From positions 1 to 13,971 of the forward strand of contig JACGCK010000571.1 in NCBI GenBank assembly GCA_014925825.1: DNA of 13,971 nt, read 5' to 3'. The translations under genes and the position numbers were made by a program. The notes under the pieces are model-generated. The model was not told the origin of the DNA, made no database searches, and was given only the letters and a program-made list of their open reading frames with translations. Source of the stretch: Pholiota molesta. Lineage: Eukaryota; Basidiomycota; Agaricomycetes; Agaricales; Strophariaceae. Position 1 is the stretch's first letter. Each line of letters begins with the position of its first letter. Of the stretch, positions 1-9,874 are shown piece after piece.

Positions 1-309
1 CATTCATTCCAGGAGATCTAGAGAATGTAAAAGCGAAATTCAGCCATCCCGTCTTCTCATTAGTATTCAAACCGACATGTTATAAGATGAAGTGCGCTAA
101 ATTCAACGCGCCATTGACAATCGAAGCGCTGGCCATATATCGTGGATGCATAAAACACGATCTCCCATGCCATTTTGAGTTAATAATTATGCAAAAGAAG
201 TAGAAAATTAATATTATCCATGTCTAGCCATCCTCCGCTCTTCAACGCCATCGTCTATGATTAAGAAACCGCCGCCACCAAAGTCCATTTCACTCCTTTC
301 CAACCACCC
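1..309. other. 3' flank of gene A, no gene seen
   Basis: This AT-richer stretch lies beyond the stop codon of the minus-strand gene A. No open frame of useful length or recognisable protein was seen on either strand. The part nearest 310 is probably the 3' untranslated region of gene A. The AT-rich run around 180-215 could supply the polyadenylation region on the minus strand, but no exact signal is claimed. Confidence 0.4.
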
Positions 310-2272
310 CTACTCCCACACCAACCGCCCCTTCTCATCCACGCTCGCCACCATCCCCCCGCTCTCCTTCCCCTTCTTCCCCTTCCCCTCCCCGCCGCGA
401 ACTGCGCCTTGATCCGCTCGCCTCCAGCTGCTTCTTATGCCGCTCCAGCGCGGCGAGGCGCTCCGCCTCCGCCGCGTCGCGCGCGGCCTTCCCGTCCTCC
501 TGCCGCGCCCTGTTCTGCCGCTGCTTCTTCGTCAGGGACTCCGGGGCCTTGGTGGCTTTGTGCGCGGGCGTCGCGGCGGTGCCGCTCGGGAGGCGCTCTA
601 GAGGGGAGGGAGGGTGCGTTAGTGGCGGTGTAGTATGGGATAGACGAGCGTGAATAGAAAGAGATCAGCGTATCGTTGCCCTGAGCAAGAATAGATACAG
701 CTAGATGTGGGACGCCCCTGTCTGCACCGAAGTAAAGGTAACTTTAGGGTTCGCCACCCAGGGGTATGTCACGAAAGACAATGTGCGAGTACGAGAACGC
801 CATCAACATGAGACATCGCAGACCTCGCGAGCGCCAGAACAAAATCGAGCAGCACAAGAAAAGGCACTCACTGCTCCTCGCCCAGTAACCACGCCCCACC
901 CCTCATCGTCGTCCCCATCCTCGTTCTCAGCCGCGCTCCGTCGGCCGCCGTCGCCCTCCGCATCGGCGTCGTCGCGTCCGCACGTCCTCGTAGTCGCCCC
1001 ACGTGAACCCGTGCGCGGGCTTCTCGTCGGCCTGGGGCGCACGCGCACGACGCGTGCGAGGGTGGGTAGTCGGGGTTTCGAGCATGCTGTTTGGGTGGAA
1101 AAGCGAGCACGCGCAGGATTGGTAGATAGATCCGTTGTAAGAATAGCCATAGCAGAGACAGGTTGGGATAATTCGAAGGCATAACCAAAAACCACGGCGG
1201 AAAATAAATCAAGTAAAGACGAGCGTCAGTAAATCATCCAAGAAATGATATCGACCGAAACACGTACTCTTCGACGTGCGTCTTCCGGGGTTTCGGCACA
1301 GCCTCTCAGCGAGCGTCTTCCTCGACTCCCCAGTGCCCGCGCAGCAGCGCTCAGCAAAAACTCCTCCTCTCCAGGCTTCGCTTCCTCGTCGTCGTCATCT
1401 TCCTCGTCCTCCTCGACGCTCGCATCGTCCGCCCCAGAGCGGTCGACGACAGGGGACGAAGTCCCGGTGCCCGACGGGGTCGTCTGCTCCGCGGCGGAGG
1501 CCTCAGCGGAGGGCGCCCTTCCCGCGCCGCGGCGCACCCACGCGCGTCCACGACCCGTCGGTGTCGAGCGAGGTGGTGACGCAGTAGGGCCGCTGAGGGC
1601 GGACGAGCCCGAGACGGGCTGCGCTTTGGATGTCTTAGAGTCCTTAGTCTGCTTCGGCTTGGGTTTGTCGTCTTTCGCGCTGGCCGCCTCGGGGGCGAGG
1701 GTCTGGGACGTGGAGGGCGACGCGGCGGACGGCGTGGCGGCCTTGCCCTTCCCCTTCTTCTTCTTCTGCTTCCCCGCGCCCGCCGTCGTCGGCGGACGTG
1801 GGCGCCGCCAGCTGGATCTCGCTCGCGTTGAGGAAGTCGATCGACGCGACACGCTCTGCGCGAGGGCGGGGGTCTCGCCCCCAGGCGTCCCCGTCGCACT
1901 CGCGGCCTTCTTCCCCTTCTTCTTGGGCTTCTTCGGCGCGCCGCTGGCAGGCGCGGCGGCGGTATCCGCGTCGAACTGGCCTGGCAACGAGCCGCCCGAC
2001 GCCGCGACGGAGGCAGCAGGCGGCGCGGCGCCGTCGACCGGGGCAGCAGGCGCAGGTGCAGCCTCAGCGTCGACGCTTTCCCCTTGCCTTCACCTTCTTG
2101 CCCTTCTTCTGGGGCGCGGTGCCGTCGCTGCTGGTGCTGGTGCTGTGCTGCGGGCGCCGTGGCATCTTTTGGGGAGAGGGGTATATGGTTGTAGCCCAGG
2201 GCGACGCGCCGACGACGACGAGGGCGGTGAGGGCGGTCTCTGGGGTACATAGGAGCTTTGTGCGGAGCCCAT
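310..2272 (-). CDS. Conserved-looking basidiomycete protein with N-terminal membrane anchor and lysine-rich body; frame broken in this sequence
   Basis: The function is unknown. The ATG at 2272-2270 opens MGSAQSSYV. A hydrophobic stretch follows in a shifted frame (PETALTALVVVGA, about 2243-2205), then ALGYNH, so the N-terminus looks like a single membrane anchor. The body is Ala/Pro/Lys-rich, with runs such as KKPKKKGKK (near 1930) and KQKKKKGKGK (near 1755). It also has a LDTDGSWTRV block (near 1560), an acidic tract (about 1433-1372), LAERL (near 1300), MLETP (1085-1071), WGDYEDVR (near 1000-978), LTKKQRQNRARQE (535-497) and the tail VASVDEKGRLVWE before TAG (312-310). Likely introns on the minus strand are 1267-1087 (GTACGT to CAG) and 871-598 (GTGAGT to TAG); the second is unusually long. 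At least eight frame changes are needed; the first two each require one missing base. The gene order of blocks matches what I recall of nameless agaricomycete proteins, but that recall is unverified. Confidence 0.6.
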
Positions 2273-2341
2273 TTTGGATGTAGTTCTGAGTGCTAAGAGA
2301 GGGGAGAGGAGGAGTTCTGACGTGGAGGACCCGCGCGTATC

Positions 2342-2353
2342 GAGCACGTGCTC
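2342..2353. promoter_or_regulatory. 12-bp perfect palindrome with an E-box core upstream of gene A
   Basis: GAGCACGTGCTC is its own reverse complement and contains CACGTG at 2345-2350. It lies 70 bases upstream of the gene A start codon. CACGTG is the site bound by basic helix-loop-helix factors of the Cbf1/SREBP type in fungi. Function is inferred from position and symmetry only. Confidence 0.3.
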
Positions 2354-2402
2354 CGCCAGCGGCAACAGACGCGGTGATGTCACACCCAACCGTCCCTGCA
2401 GG

Positions 2403-2412
2403 CTTTATAAAT
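2403..2412 (-). promoter_or_regulatory. TATA-like sequence upstream of gene A
   Basis: An AT-rich TTTATAAATT element in otherwise mixed sequence lies about 130 bases upstream of the gene A start. It could act as a TATA box for the minus strand gene. The motif is short and near-symmetric, so it may be chance or may serve the relic on the plus strand. Confidence 0.2.
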
Positions 2413-2496
2413 TATAGCAAATGTTCGCAAATATTGAGATAAAATGTATGAGAAACCGTATGGCTGGTCAAACCGCAACGGAGAGCTATAAAGAAG

Positions 2497-3189
2497 TTGT
2501 ATAACATGACAGGAATTTATATTTTATTTTCAGAAAAGAAAGACAATGGGAATTTGAAGGAAGTTGAATCAATTATAGCCTTCCTCAAGCCTCGACATCG
2601 AGCTCGTATATCGTTCTGGTGTCCAGCCAAATTCACGAGGTGGCTAGCATTCGCGTTCGCATCTTTGAGTGAATACGGAGTCCAAAATCATTTTGGTGAT
2701 AATACTGGTAGAGTTCATTAAATCCAACAAGGGCCGAAGCGAAAGCCTTAGGGAACGTTATTCCATCGTGCTTTCGCACCGGCCCATACAGACAGAGCTC
2801 GAGAGTTTCCAGATGAAGAACATGCGCAGAGAGCGGCTCAACATCATTGCAGGTCAAGTTTACGACATAACAGCGATTTCGTTGCGCCTCGCGCTCGCTA
2901 TGTGCCCTCACCTGGAAACGATCTCCCTCCGTTATATGTGTCTAGTCACTGATTTATCTGATCGGAGGGTCTGTGGGTGAACTGTCGCAATACGCGCTCA
3001 CTGCGTTACTTCAAGCACCTGCACCTTCCCGCCCTTCGCAATTTGTACCTGTTCTCCACAGCAGAAGCGCGGTATGGTATTACTGCCATTGCTGAGGTCC
3101 ATGGTGTTCTAATGCCGGTTTGTATGCGGCCAGACGTTAAAAAGCGGTTGCAGAAAAAGGAGGGAGAAACCCAGTTGCCGACTCTATAA
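2497..3189 (+). pseudogene. 5'-truncated F-box/LRR protein relic
   Basis: No F-box domain is visible here, only leucine-rich-repeat-like parts in changing frames. ESIIAFLKPRHRARISFW (near 2560-2620, frame 1) matches in register the region after the F-box in the downstream locus (SNIEDFLCDYLSSAQYLDV). CPHLETISLRYMCLV (near 2903-2947, frame 2) is repeat-like. LPALRNLYLFST then AIAEVHGVL (about 3025-3110, frame 1) aligns with LPALRTLSLSSS then AITEIHDVL at about 7427-7515. The frame closes at 3187-3189 without the C-terminal region seen downstream. F-box proteins normally bring substrates to an SCF ubiquitin ligase; lacking the F-box, this copy could not do so. Some disruption may be assembly error, but the missing N- and C-terminal parts suggest a true relic. 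An antisense frame over 2633-2911 also looks leucine-rich and is treated as a shadow. Confidence 0.45.
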
Positions 3190-4977
3190 GGGTATGAAGA
3201 TATACCAAGTAGGGCGCGATCGATATCCATTGTGTCGAGAGAGAGATGAGTAATGCAAGTAAGATGTAGCCGAAGTTCACATAATCGTGGATCGGAGTCT
3301 CAAGGCATGTATGTTATTAAGACGACACAGTTTGTGGGAGGGCGAACAGCCAACGAACAGTCTGAACAGAGGATATCGATAGAATCATCTAACATCAAGG
3401 AACTGCGCCGACGACCAAAAAAGTCAAGAAAGAAAACCAGAGGCATGGTTCGGAAGACGACCCGTTTGCTAGCCAGGTGTCGCTTCTAAATCCTCGAGGT
3501 ACTCCAAGACGCGAATGTAGGATGCCACTGAGCGCAGATTCCGTCTTCATCACCCAGCTACTCCATACAACGTTCAACCGTCGAGTACACGACAAGAAGA
3601 CGTTCACCTCCATCCCGTTTCCGTTTAATTTTAAACGCGAATGAGAGATCCGCCCATAGATCGGAGTGTTGAGTGTCACTAGTCACTGCGCACCAGCTGG
3701 CGCCGTGAAACCTGGCAGAGCAGCATCGGCGCCGCCTTGGGGTCGGGCTGCATCACGTCGTCCTTGACGCATTGTCTACACAGTGTGAGTGAGATTTCCC
3801 TGAGGATCTCGTATGGAAAATTCGCGCGCTAGGCTAAGACTGCAGTAGGCCGAATTTTACGAAGCTATTGTGCACAGAATCCGTGGAGAGGAAGAGATGG
3901 GTGTGAAGAACAGACAAGAGCCAAATGTCAACTTGAACGATGCGCTGAGCGTCGGGCCGATGATATGACGTAATTTGTTTGGTATGGCTGATCGTACCGA
4001 TCAGTTCTGTGGTCCGTTCGGTGCGGACCCGCAATTTCTTATGTCTTCCAGTCGCTACGTATCTCTGTCCGCTCTTTACCATAGCTGCATGAGGCCCTGA
4101 GGCGAGGATAAATTCTAGAGAGTATATCAAGCGGTTCGCCTTGACACCAATTGTCTTTTTTACTCTGAGAAATGGTAAGACATGTTTGTGCCAACGCTGT
4201 GATATACCATTCCAGGAAATGCGACGGGACGCGCATGTGCGCATTCATGAATAATGCGTATTATGCACTGGCAAAGAGCAGAAGGTGAAGCCGTACTTTT
4301 CCTTCGACTTAGCCTCATAGATTACACCATGACGGATCGGCGACACATATGAACTCATAGATCTAGAGTTGGCCTGCCCACGTTCCGAGCTTGCCCGAAT
4401 GTTTGGCTGGATCCCAAGAACGCAAAAGCGCAATTCTTCGAATTGTACATCATGCAAGCTGGGCTGAATGTCGTAGAAGCTCAATGGAGGTTTAGCGCCC
4501 ACAACTGCACAGCTTCGAGTTGTAATTTGCTGAGCGGGACTCTGCGAGACTGTGGAATCACTCGACGTACCTGCAAAAGCGGAAAGTGAGACGAACGCGG
4601 TGCCGCATGCGCTGATCACAATGCGAAGCCGAACGTGTGCCGAATAATGGCAACCACAGTCAAGGTTCAGCGACCAGCGCTAACGGCGCTTGCGCCTATC
4701 ATTAGTACGCGTAGTTTCTGATACGCGCCATATCTCTTGATTAGCAGTGGAGGCTCGCACAAAGTAAAGGGCCACAAAGGCGGTAGGTGCACGCAGAAGG
4801 TCCAAACTTTCCTCAAAGGTCAAAAAGTCTGTCAGCTTCCCTGCGTCACATATTAGGACGCTGACCTATGGGATCGGATGGGTCCGCCCTCTATTTTTAG
4901 ACACGCGCTCCATCCATACCGCGACTCGGAGAGGCTTACTTTTTTGCCTACTCCTTCGAGTCCCGGCCCAGTTGTCA
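3190..4977. other. Stretch without a convincing gene
   Basis: No recognisable domain, RNA gene or mobile element was seen. The longest open frames are on the minus strand at 4245-4619 (opening with GTG) and 3834-4244. They read as ordinary mixed-composition sequence without a known motif, membrane segment or obvious splice partner. A GTTTAATTTTAAAC near-palindrome sits around 3626-3640. The stretch could hold an eroded gene or part of a repeat seen once here. Confidence 0.35.
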
Positions 4978-4985
4978 TATAAAGG
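4978..4985 (+). promoter_or_regulatory. Candidate TATA box of gene B
   Basis: TATAAAGG lies 105 bases upstream of the gene B start codon. A TATA box about 30 bases before the transcription start would give a short leader of roughly 70 bases, which is usual for fungi. The call rests on motif and position only. Confidence 0.35.
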
Positions 4986-5082
4986 CAGTTCCACAAATTC
5001 CCGGGCTTCCCTTCGTTTCTGCAGCCCACTTTTCTCAGAACGGCCATTTTTGCGTCTGTTACTCTTCCTCTAGCGAGAAGTA

Positions 5083-5921
5083 ATGGCACCTCGTGAGTAT
5101 CACTCGTCGCGAATCTGCGTGCATTGGTGTTATTATCGTTTCGCGCCGTTCAGAAAAAAAGGAGCAAGTTGTGGACAACCGTCCCTTCGTCCCTTCTACA
5201 CGAGCTTTCCTCTATCTTTCCGCGTTTGTCCTCATCTTCTGCTTGAGTGAGTTTCCCACGCCGTTTTCACTTGAGGCTGACCGTCTTTGCGACCGCGCTT
5301 CGCGCCTGCAGCCGCCGCGGACCTCGGTCTCGTCTCATACCAAATCCATAAATACGGTCGCTACGCACAAAACTATGCTAGTCTGGAATACAGGAACTCC
5401 CTCGGCCTCTGTCTGTGCGCCTGCCTCATCTCGCTGATGCTATGCCTTGGACACTACTGGATCTCGATTGGACGTACGTACACCGCCACATCGTAACTTG
5501 CTCCAGGCTCTGCGTCCCCTTCGCTGACCTGATCTTCTGTGGATTGCAGTTACTACCTTCATCTCCTTGATCTGCGCCGTCTTCTTCGGTACCGTCGCTG
5601 GCATCATACGCACGACGACCCCGTTCCGCGGCACCTCATGCGACAGGCCACAGGACGCCTACCCGGAAAAGTGGCGCCCGTACTACAAGGAGTGCGCCGG
5701 GTCGTGGCCATGGAGGGTGTTTCCTGGTCCTTATGTGCGTTTGTTCCCATCTCGCTTAAGCGCCCATGTGTGACGGAGACTGATGTGTGTCGCGATATCC
5801 AGGGGCGCTGTACTTGATCCTGATGGTCGGCTCGCTCCTGTATATGTTCCGCATCACGCCGCGCCCCACGCCAGGAAGGTACTACTGGTCTCCGACGCAC
5901 ACCACGCCGTCGTCGGTGTAG
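5083..5921 (+). CDS. Four-helix integral membrane protein (MARVEL-like layout), five exons
   Basis: The spliced product is 190 residues. Exons are 5083-5092, 5154-5246, 5312-5473, 5550-5738 and 5803-5921 (TAG 5919-5921). Introns of 61, 65, 76 and 64 nt have GT-AG ends, and the phases join without a shift. The protein begins MAPQKKEQVV. Hydrophobic helices fall at about residues 21-42, 64-84, 87-108 and 152-168. The short polar N- and C-terminal tails both probably face the cytosol. The loop between helices 3 and 4 is long and has two cysteines (in FRGTSC and KECAGSW), which could pair on the far side. This layout resembles MARVEL-type membrane proteins of fungi, but no diagnostic motif was recognised, so the family is an inference. 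The fourth donor is the weakest point: GTTTGT at 5739 keeps frame, the nearby GTGCGT at 5735 would cause an early stop, and GTCCTT at 5727 also keeps frame. Unlike its neighbours it needs no frame correction. Confidence 0.75.
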
Positions 5922-6418
5922 AGGGTGCGCCGGCGAGAAAGTCAAGCGCGTGCGAGCTCCATCTGCCCTTCCGTTAAAATTCTGGTGCAGCCCTCAGCGC
6001 TTCAGATCGTTTGCCCGACTTTTGTTATTTCCTTTATTTGAATTGAAATTGGGCATTTAATGTTTTTATTTCGTGTTCGTTTACCGTCCCGTTTTATTCT
6101 TCTTTCCAACCCTCACTTTAGGGACATATCATTTATCTGTTTATATGGGTCGAATTTTCTACTTATGTGGCAATGTTCTCTTGCTGCCCTTTTATTATTT
6201 TGTTTTTCCCGCATGACCGAGACGCATTATAGTACGCACTTCGTTTAATTCAATTCATTTCCATTACCCTAAATTGTTCAATCTGAGAGCCAGCAGTAAG
6301 TACTCTGGTTCGGTGAATTCGTACTGGCGATAGACTGCAAGGTCCGCCAGTACATAATCAGGAAGCAACTGGGAAGCACACACCAGCGAGGTTGTGGATG
6401 ATGTGGGCGAATCAGGGC
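5922..6418. other. T-rich 3' flank of gene B and F-box promoter region
   Basis: After the gene B stop the sequence becomes T- and AT-rich from about 6010 to 6260, with repeated TTTTATT and TTTATTT words, as expected for a 3' untranslated region and polyadenylation zone on the plus strand. Short open frames here are low-complexity and unlikely to be genes. From about 6290 the composition returns to normal and leads into the next promoter. Confidence 0.4.
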
Positions 6419-6430
6419 GATTATATAATC
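6419..6430 (+). promoter_or_regulatory. Palindromic TATA-like element before the F-box locus
   Basis: GATTATATAATC is a perfect 12-bp palindrome containing TATATAA at 6422-6428. It lies 32 bases before the first ATG (6462) of the F-box locus. If used as a TATA box it would place transcription start almost at that ATG, so translation might begin at a later ATG. Confidence 0.3.
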
Positions 6431-6461
6431 TAACGCCCATCGGTCATCTCAACTCGAGAAA

Positions 6462-8010
6462 ATGATCATATACTTGACGCGAACCTTCGCGAATCGTCAA
6501 CGTGCATTATCGGAGTCATGTCCCTTACATCTATCGACAGCCCACTCAGATATGTTCATACGACATCTTGCTGGAGATCTTCTTCCATTGTCTCCAGAAA
6601 ATCCTCTCGATGCAGTGCAACCAAACAAGTACCTCGTGCCAATACTCTTCTGCCACGTCTGTTCCTTCTGGAGGACAGTGGCGCTTTCAAGCCCGTCTCT
6701 TTGGACACATCTCCATGTTCAATTGCCCATACTTTGGGATGACAACAAAGAGCCATAGTGCGCGATCGCGAGGCTCTCGCACGCAAGGTAGAATTCATGA
6801 CATGGTGGAGGACTAATCATGGTTCCCTGGCCCCGCTTCTCCGCGTCAGTCTCCATCGAAGGAGTTGGAGATTGAGAGAAAGGGAAGATGTTAGCCATTT
6901 GGAATCCAACATCGAAGACTTCCTTTGTGACTACTTATCCTCGGCGCAGTACCTCGATGTCGGTATATTCTATATATCTACCTGACTAGACAAGGAGCCA
7001 AACGAGGACTGCCAGTAACCTCATTCTCCAAGTTACACACGCTGGTGTCCCATCGGAATCAGCTCACAGATGACGATGGCCTCAGCAATGTATATGATTA
7101 TTCTGGTGATGTTGTCCCATCCAGATCCCCCGACACTACGACGTCTGATCACTGAAAACGAGGTAATCAAGGATGGTTACACCAACCGGCTCGATAACTG
7201 GGCTATCCTGACACATCTGTCTCTACACTCTCTCCACCTTTCGCTCCGCGTTTGGTTTTCTTTCATCCGCAAATTGATTAATTTGCAATGGGGCGATTTT
7301 TCTGTTTCAACATATGGTCAGGCGATAGAGCCTCTGGCGGCCACCCTCTCCTTCCTTTCTACCCTTTCTATGTATTCCCATTTTGGGAGCGATGCGTTCC
7401 CTCTCAGCACACTTTTTCAAACTTGAAACTTCCCGCCCTGCGCACGCTCTCTCTTTCCTCCTCAGCGCCTTCCTGGCGCGACACAGGCGCCATTACAGAG
7501 ATCCACGACGTGCTGCAGTCGGCGCCAGGAATCACCAAGCTCTTTTTGGGCACACACGCCAGAGCAAAAGCAGGCTTTCTATGCTTCGGGGTGCCCAATT
7601 CTGCCATGCCTACAGCAATCGGCGACACGGACATGTCGCTCGCGATGGATGCACCCCACCTCACGCACCTCCAAGTCGAGCTGCGGTGCGCGCAGACCGT
7701 GGACTCGGCTGTGCTGGCCAGACGGTTTGTCGAGGAGTTTTTCATTTCCAATTCTTGGCTCGGCTTAGCCAGCGCGATGAACACCATCCGGACGATCACC
7801 GTCGTCGTCAAAAACGCTAAAAGAGATACCGTTCCAGATTTCTATAACATTATGGAGGATTTGTTGGTGTGGAACATTCAGAAATATGTTACGACGCCGA
7901 CGAACGTTTCGTTTGAAGTCGTTCTAGCTGATAATGTGACGGGGGCGTACTTTGATGGGTCTGCGTGGAAGACTTGGGGTTCGCAGTCTGACAGTATCTA
8001 CCACTTATAA
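6462..8010 (+). CDS. F-box/LRR protein, frame broken at several sites
   Basis: F-box proteins link substrates to the Skp1-cullin ubiquitin ligase. The F-box core is split between frames: DILLEIFFHCL (frame 1, about 6562-6594), then PENPLDAVQPNKYLVPILF, CHVCSFWRTVALSSPSLW and THL (frame 3, about 6590-6715). The WRTVAL..SPSLW ending is typical of agaricomycete F-box proteins. Then come EALARKVEFMTWWRTNHG (frame 2, from about 6767), SKLHTLVSHRNQLTD (frame 1, near 7027), LITENEVIKDGYTNRLDNW (frame 2) with repeat-like LTHLSLHSLHLSL, and finally a frame-1 part from about 7420 to TAA 8008-8010, with LPALRTLSLSSS, APGITKLFLG and APHLTHLQVEL. Most shifts fit one lost base, for example in CTCCAGAAAA near 6594 and in the T5 run near 7413. 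One near 7100 fits a gain of one base or a loss of two. The ATG at 6462 is in another frame from the F-box start, so the true start is uncertain. It may be a pseudogene or an error-broken gene. Confidence 0.65.
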
Positions 8011-8304
8011 AACATAACACTTGAATAGTAGAATATGTACGATATCCTCAATCTGGTAGATTGCATACATTGCCACACTTCCTCGCTCGATCAAATCAAC
8101 TCTGCATATATCCAGGCGCCGGCAGATAATTGCGCACAGCCAAAAAATTTTACAACTCTCGGGCCATCTCAAACTTTTACACATCCAGACGATGCGGGTG
8201 AATAAGTGGTGCTTTAGGAAGGATACTTTGGGGTGCTATGTCCTACTTAGTACCAAAAAATGAGATCTAAAGTATAGCCGAGGTGAAGATGACAAGTGTG
8301 AAAA

Positions 8305-8316
8305 GGTCGATCGACC
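8305..8316. repeat. 12-bp perfect palindrome
   Basis: GGTCGATCGACC is its own reverse complement. It lies in a stretch without a confident gene. It could be a binding site for a dimeric regulator, or chance. Confidence 0.25.
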
Positions 8317-9291
8317 CAATCAATGATTTGTTTATTGGCGGTCTACTATTTACACTCCAACTTACGAGCGGCGCCAGCAATAATTCAAATACGCAATCCA
8401 GCACGCCCAAGTCCACGGTCACAAACGAAATCGGCGGGGTGGAGAGAGAACTAAATACCTCGGAATACATCACGCCTGAGAGAAACACGCGTTTCCGGCG
8501 CGTAACGAATGTCTTCGGGTATCACAAACTGTAGCCTTGGAGTGGGTCTACACTGTGTGTTTTGTGAGTCAAAGAAGCCGCGCTGGGACGAAGGAGGACA
8601 CAGGCATGCGATGGGATGGGAGAGTTTGGGCGGTGCATGCGGGTGTTAGCGTGGATGGTGTGCAGGTTGTAAGTATAGTTGGCTTGTCAGTTAAGGTTGT
8701 TGAATATTCTTAGGTGGGCGTCGCCGGAGTTATGAAGTGGGCTGGGATCAGCGCTTTAAAAGACGGAGAGGTGTGCACATCATGGTCTATATCCGATCCC
8801 AGCAATGAGGCAACGACAAAAGACAAGCCAGCAGAGAATCGAAGGCCCTCCTATGGACGGAAAAATATCGCAGGAATCACTCTAAATCATGGCGGGTGCG
8901 AAGAATGCATTGCCAACCGACCAGTGACCACAGTGTATATAGACGAGACGACGACGAGCGGGGATGGGTTGGTTTCCAGGCGAGATAACAATATCCCAGA
9001 CATACTGCGGAGGCCGGCCACGTGTGGTGGACGTGTTGAGGCTTGACAGGATTGGGCGCCGCCGGCGGTGGGTGGCATAGCGACCTCCGCGCACCTGCCC
9101 GCCGCCGTCGCTGCCAAGTGTGCCACTCTCATGAAGCGCCCTGCTGATCATACGCAGACATCGGAGACCGGCAGCGATATCCAGCCCGGGGACATTACAG
9201 ATTTCGAGTCGTTGTCAATGGTGTGCATCGCTAGATCCGAGTTACATCATAAGTATCAGCGTGGAGATAGGTTCCCGGTTAGACGACTCGA

Positions 9292-9307
9292 AACCTGAAT
9301 TCAGGTT
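9292..9307. repeat. 16-bp perfect palindrome
   Basis: AACCTGAATTCAGGTT reads the same on both strands with no spacer. It is the longest perfect palindrome noticed in the window and lies in a gene-free stretch about 670 bases before gene C. A dimeric transcription factor site is possible; with no spacer it would not form a normal hairpin loop. Confidence 0.5.
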
Positions 9308-9874
9308 GGGTGGATCAGGACGCCTCGCCATTATAAGATGTTAAGCAGAGAACGAGCGACGAGGGCGCCTTGACGCGCTCCTGACGCGTTGACGTCGACG
9401 AAGGAGAAATGAAGGGACATGTCACTTTGCGGCATGTCACGTTTTCTGCCCCACGACGACGATCCGATCAAAAAAATACCAGAAAACATAACATCCGAAA
9501 ACATGCAAGGGACCGACGCCCAATTATTGCATACCCCATCTACGACGATTCTACTTACGTACGTCTGGCCTGCTACCTCCCCGCCTCCATCGCATCGTGA
9601 GCCATGTGTATTCTGACGCGTATCCCCAACTAGGTATCTGCCGTCCACCTGCGTGGCTGCGCTGTTATTCTTTGGCGCGTGCCCAACCGGCTTGACAAGT
9701 CAAATACATATCCACTCTCTTTTGCACATACACGTGCCCCACTCGGCTCCCGCCCTCTTTCTCGTCCACTACCATGTCAGTGCCTAAACCCCGTCTGGAT
9801 GTCCCTCTTTCGTCGCTCGCTGACCCCGTCTTCCTTGTTTCGACAGGCTAGTCACGACGAACAACGTTGAGAAG

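Noticed and set aside
1245..2252. 335-codon plus-strand frame
   Set aside because: It is antisense to gene A. Its composition is explained by Lys- and acid-rich codons read backwards, and the minus strand carries ordered motifs and splice sites.
2633..2911. Minus-strand leucine-rich frame opposite the F-box relic
   Set aside because: The plus strand aligns with the downstream F-box locus; the antisense repeat-like look is a by-product.
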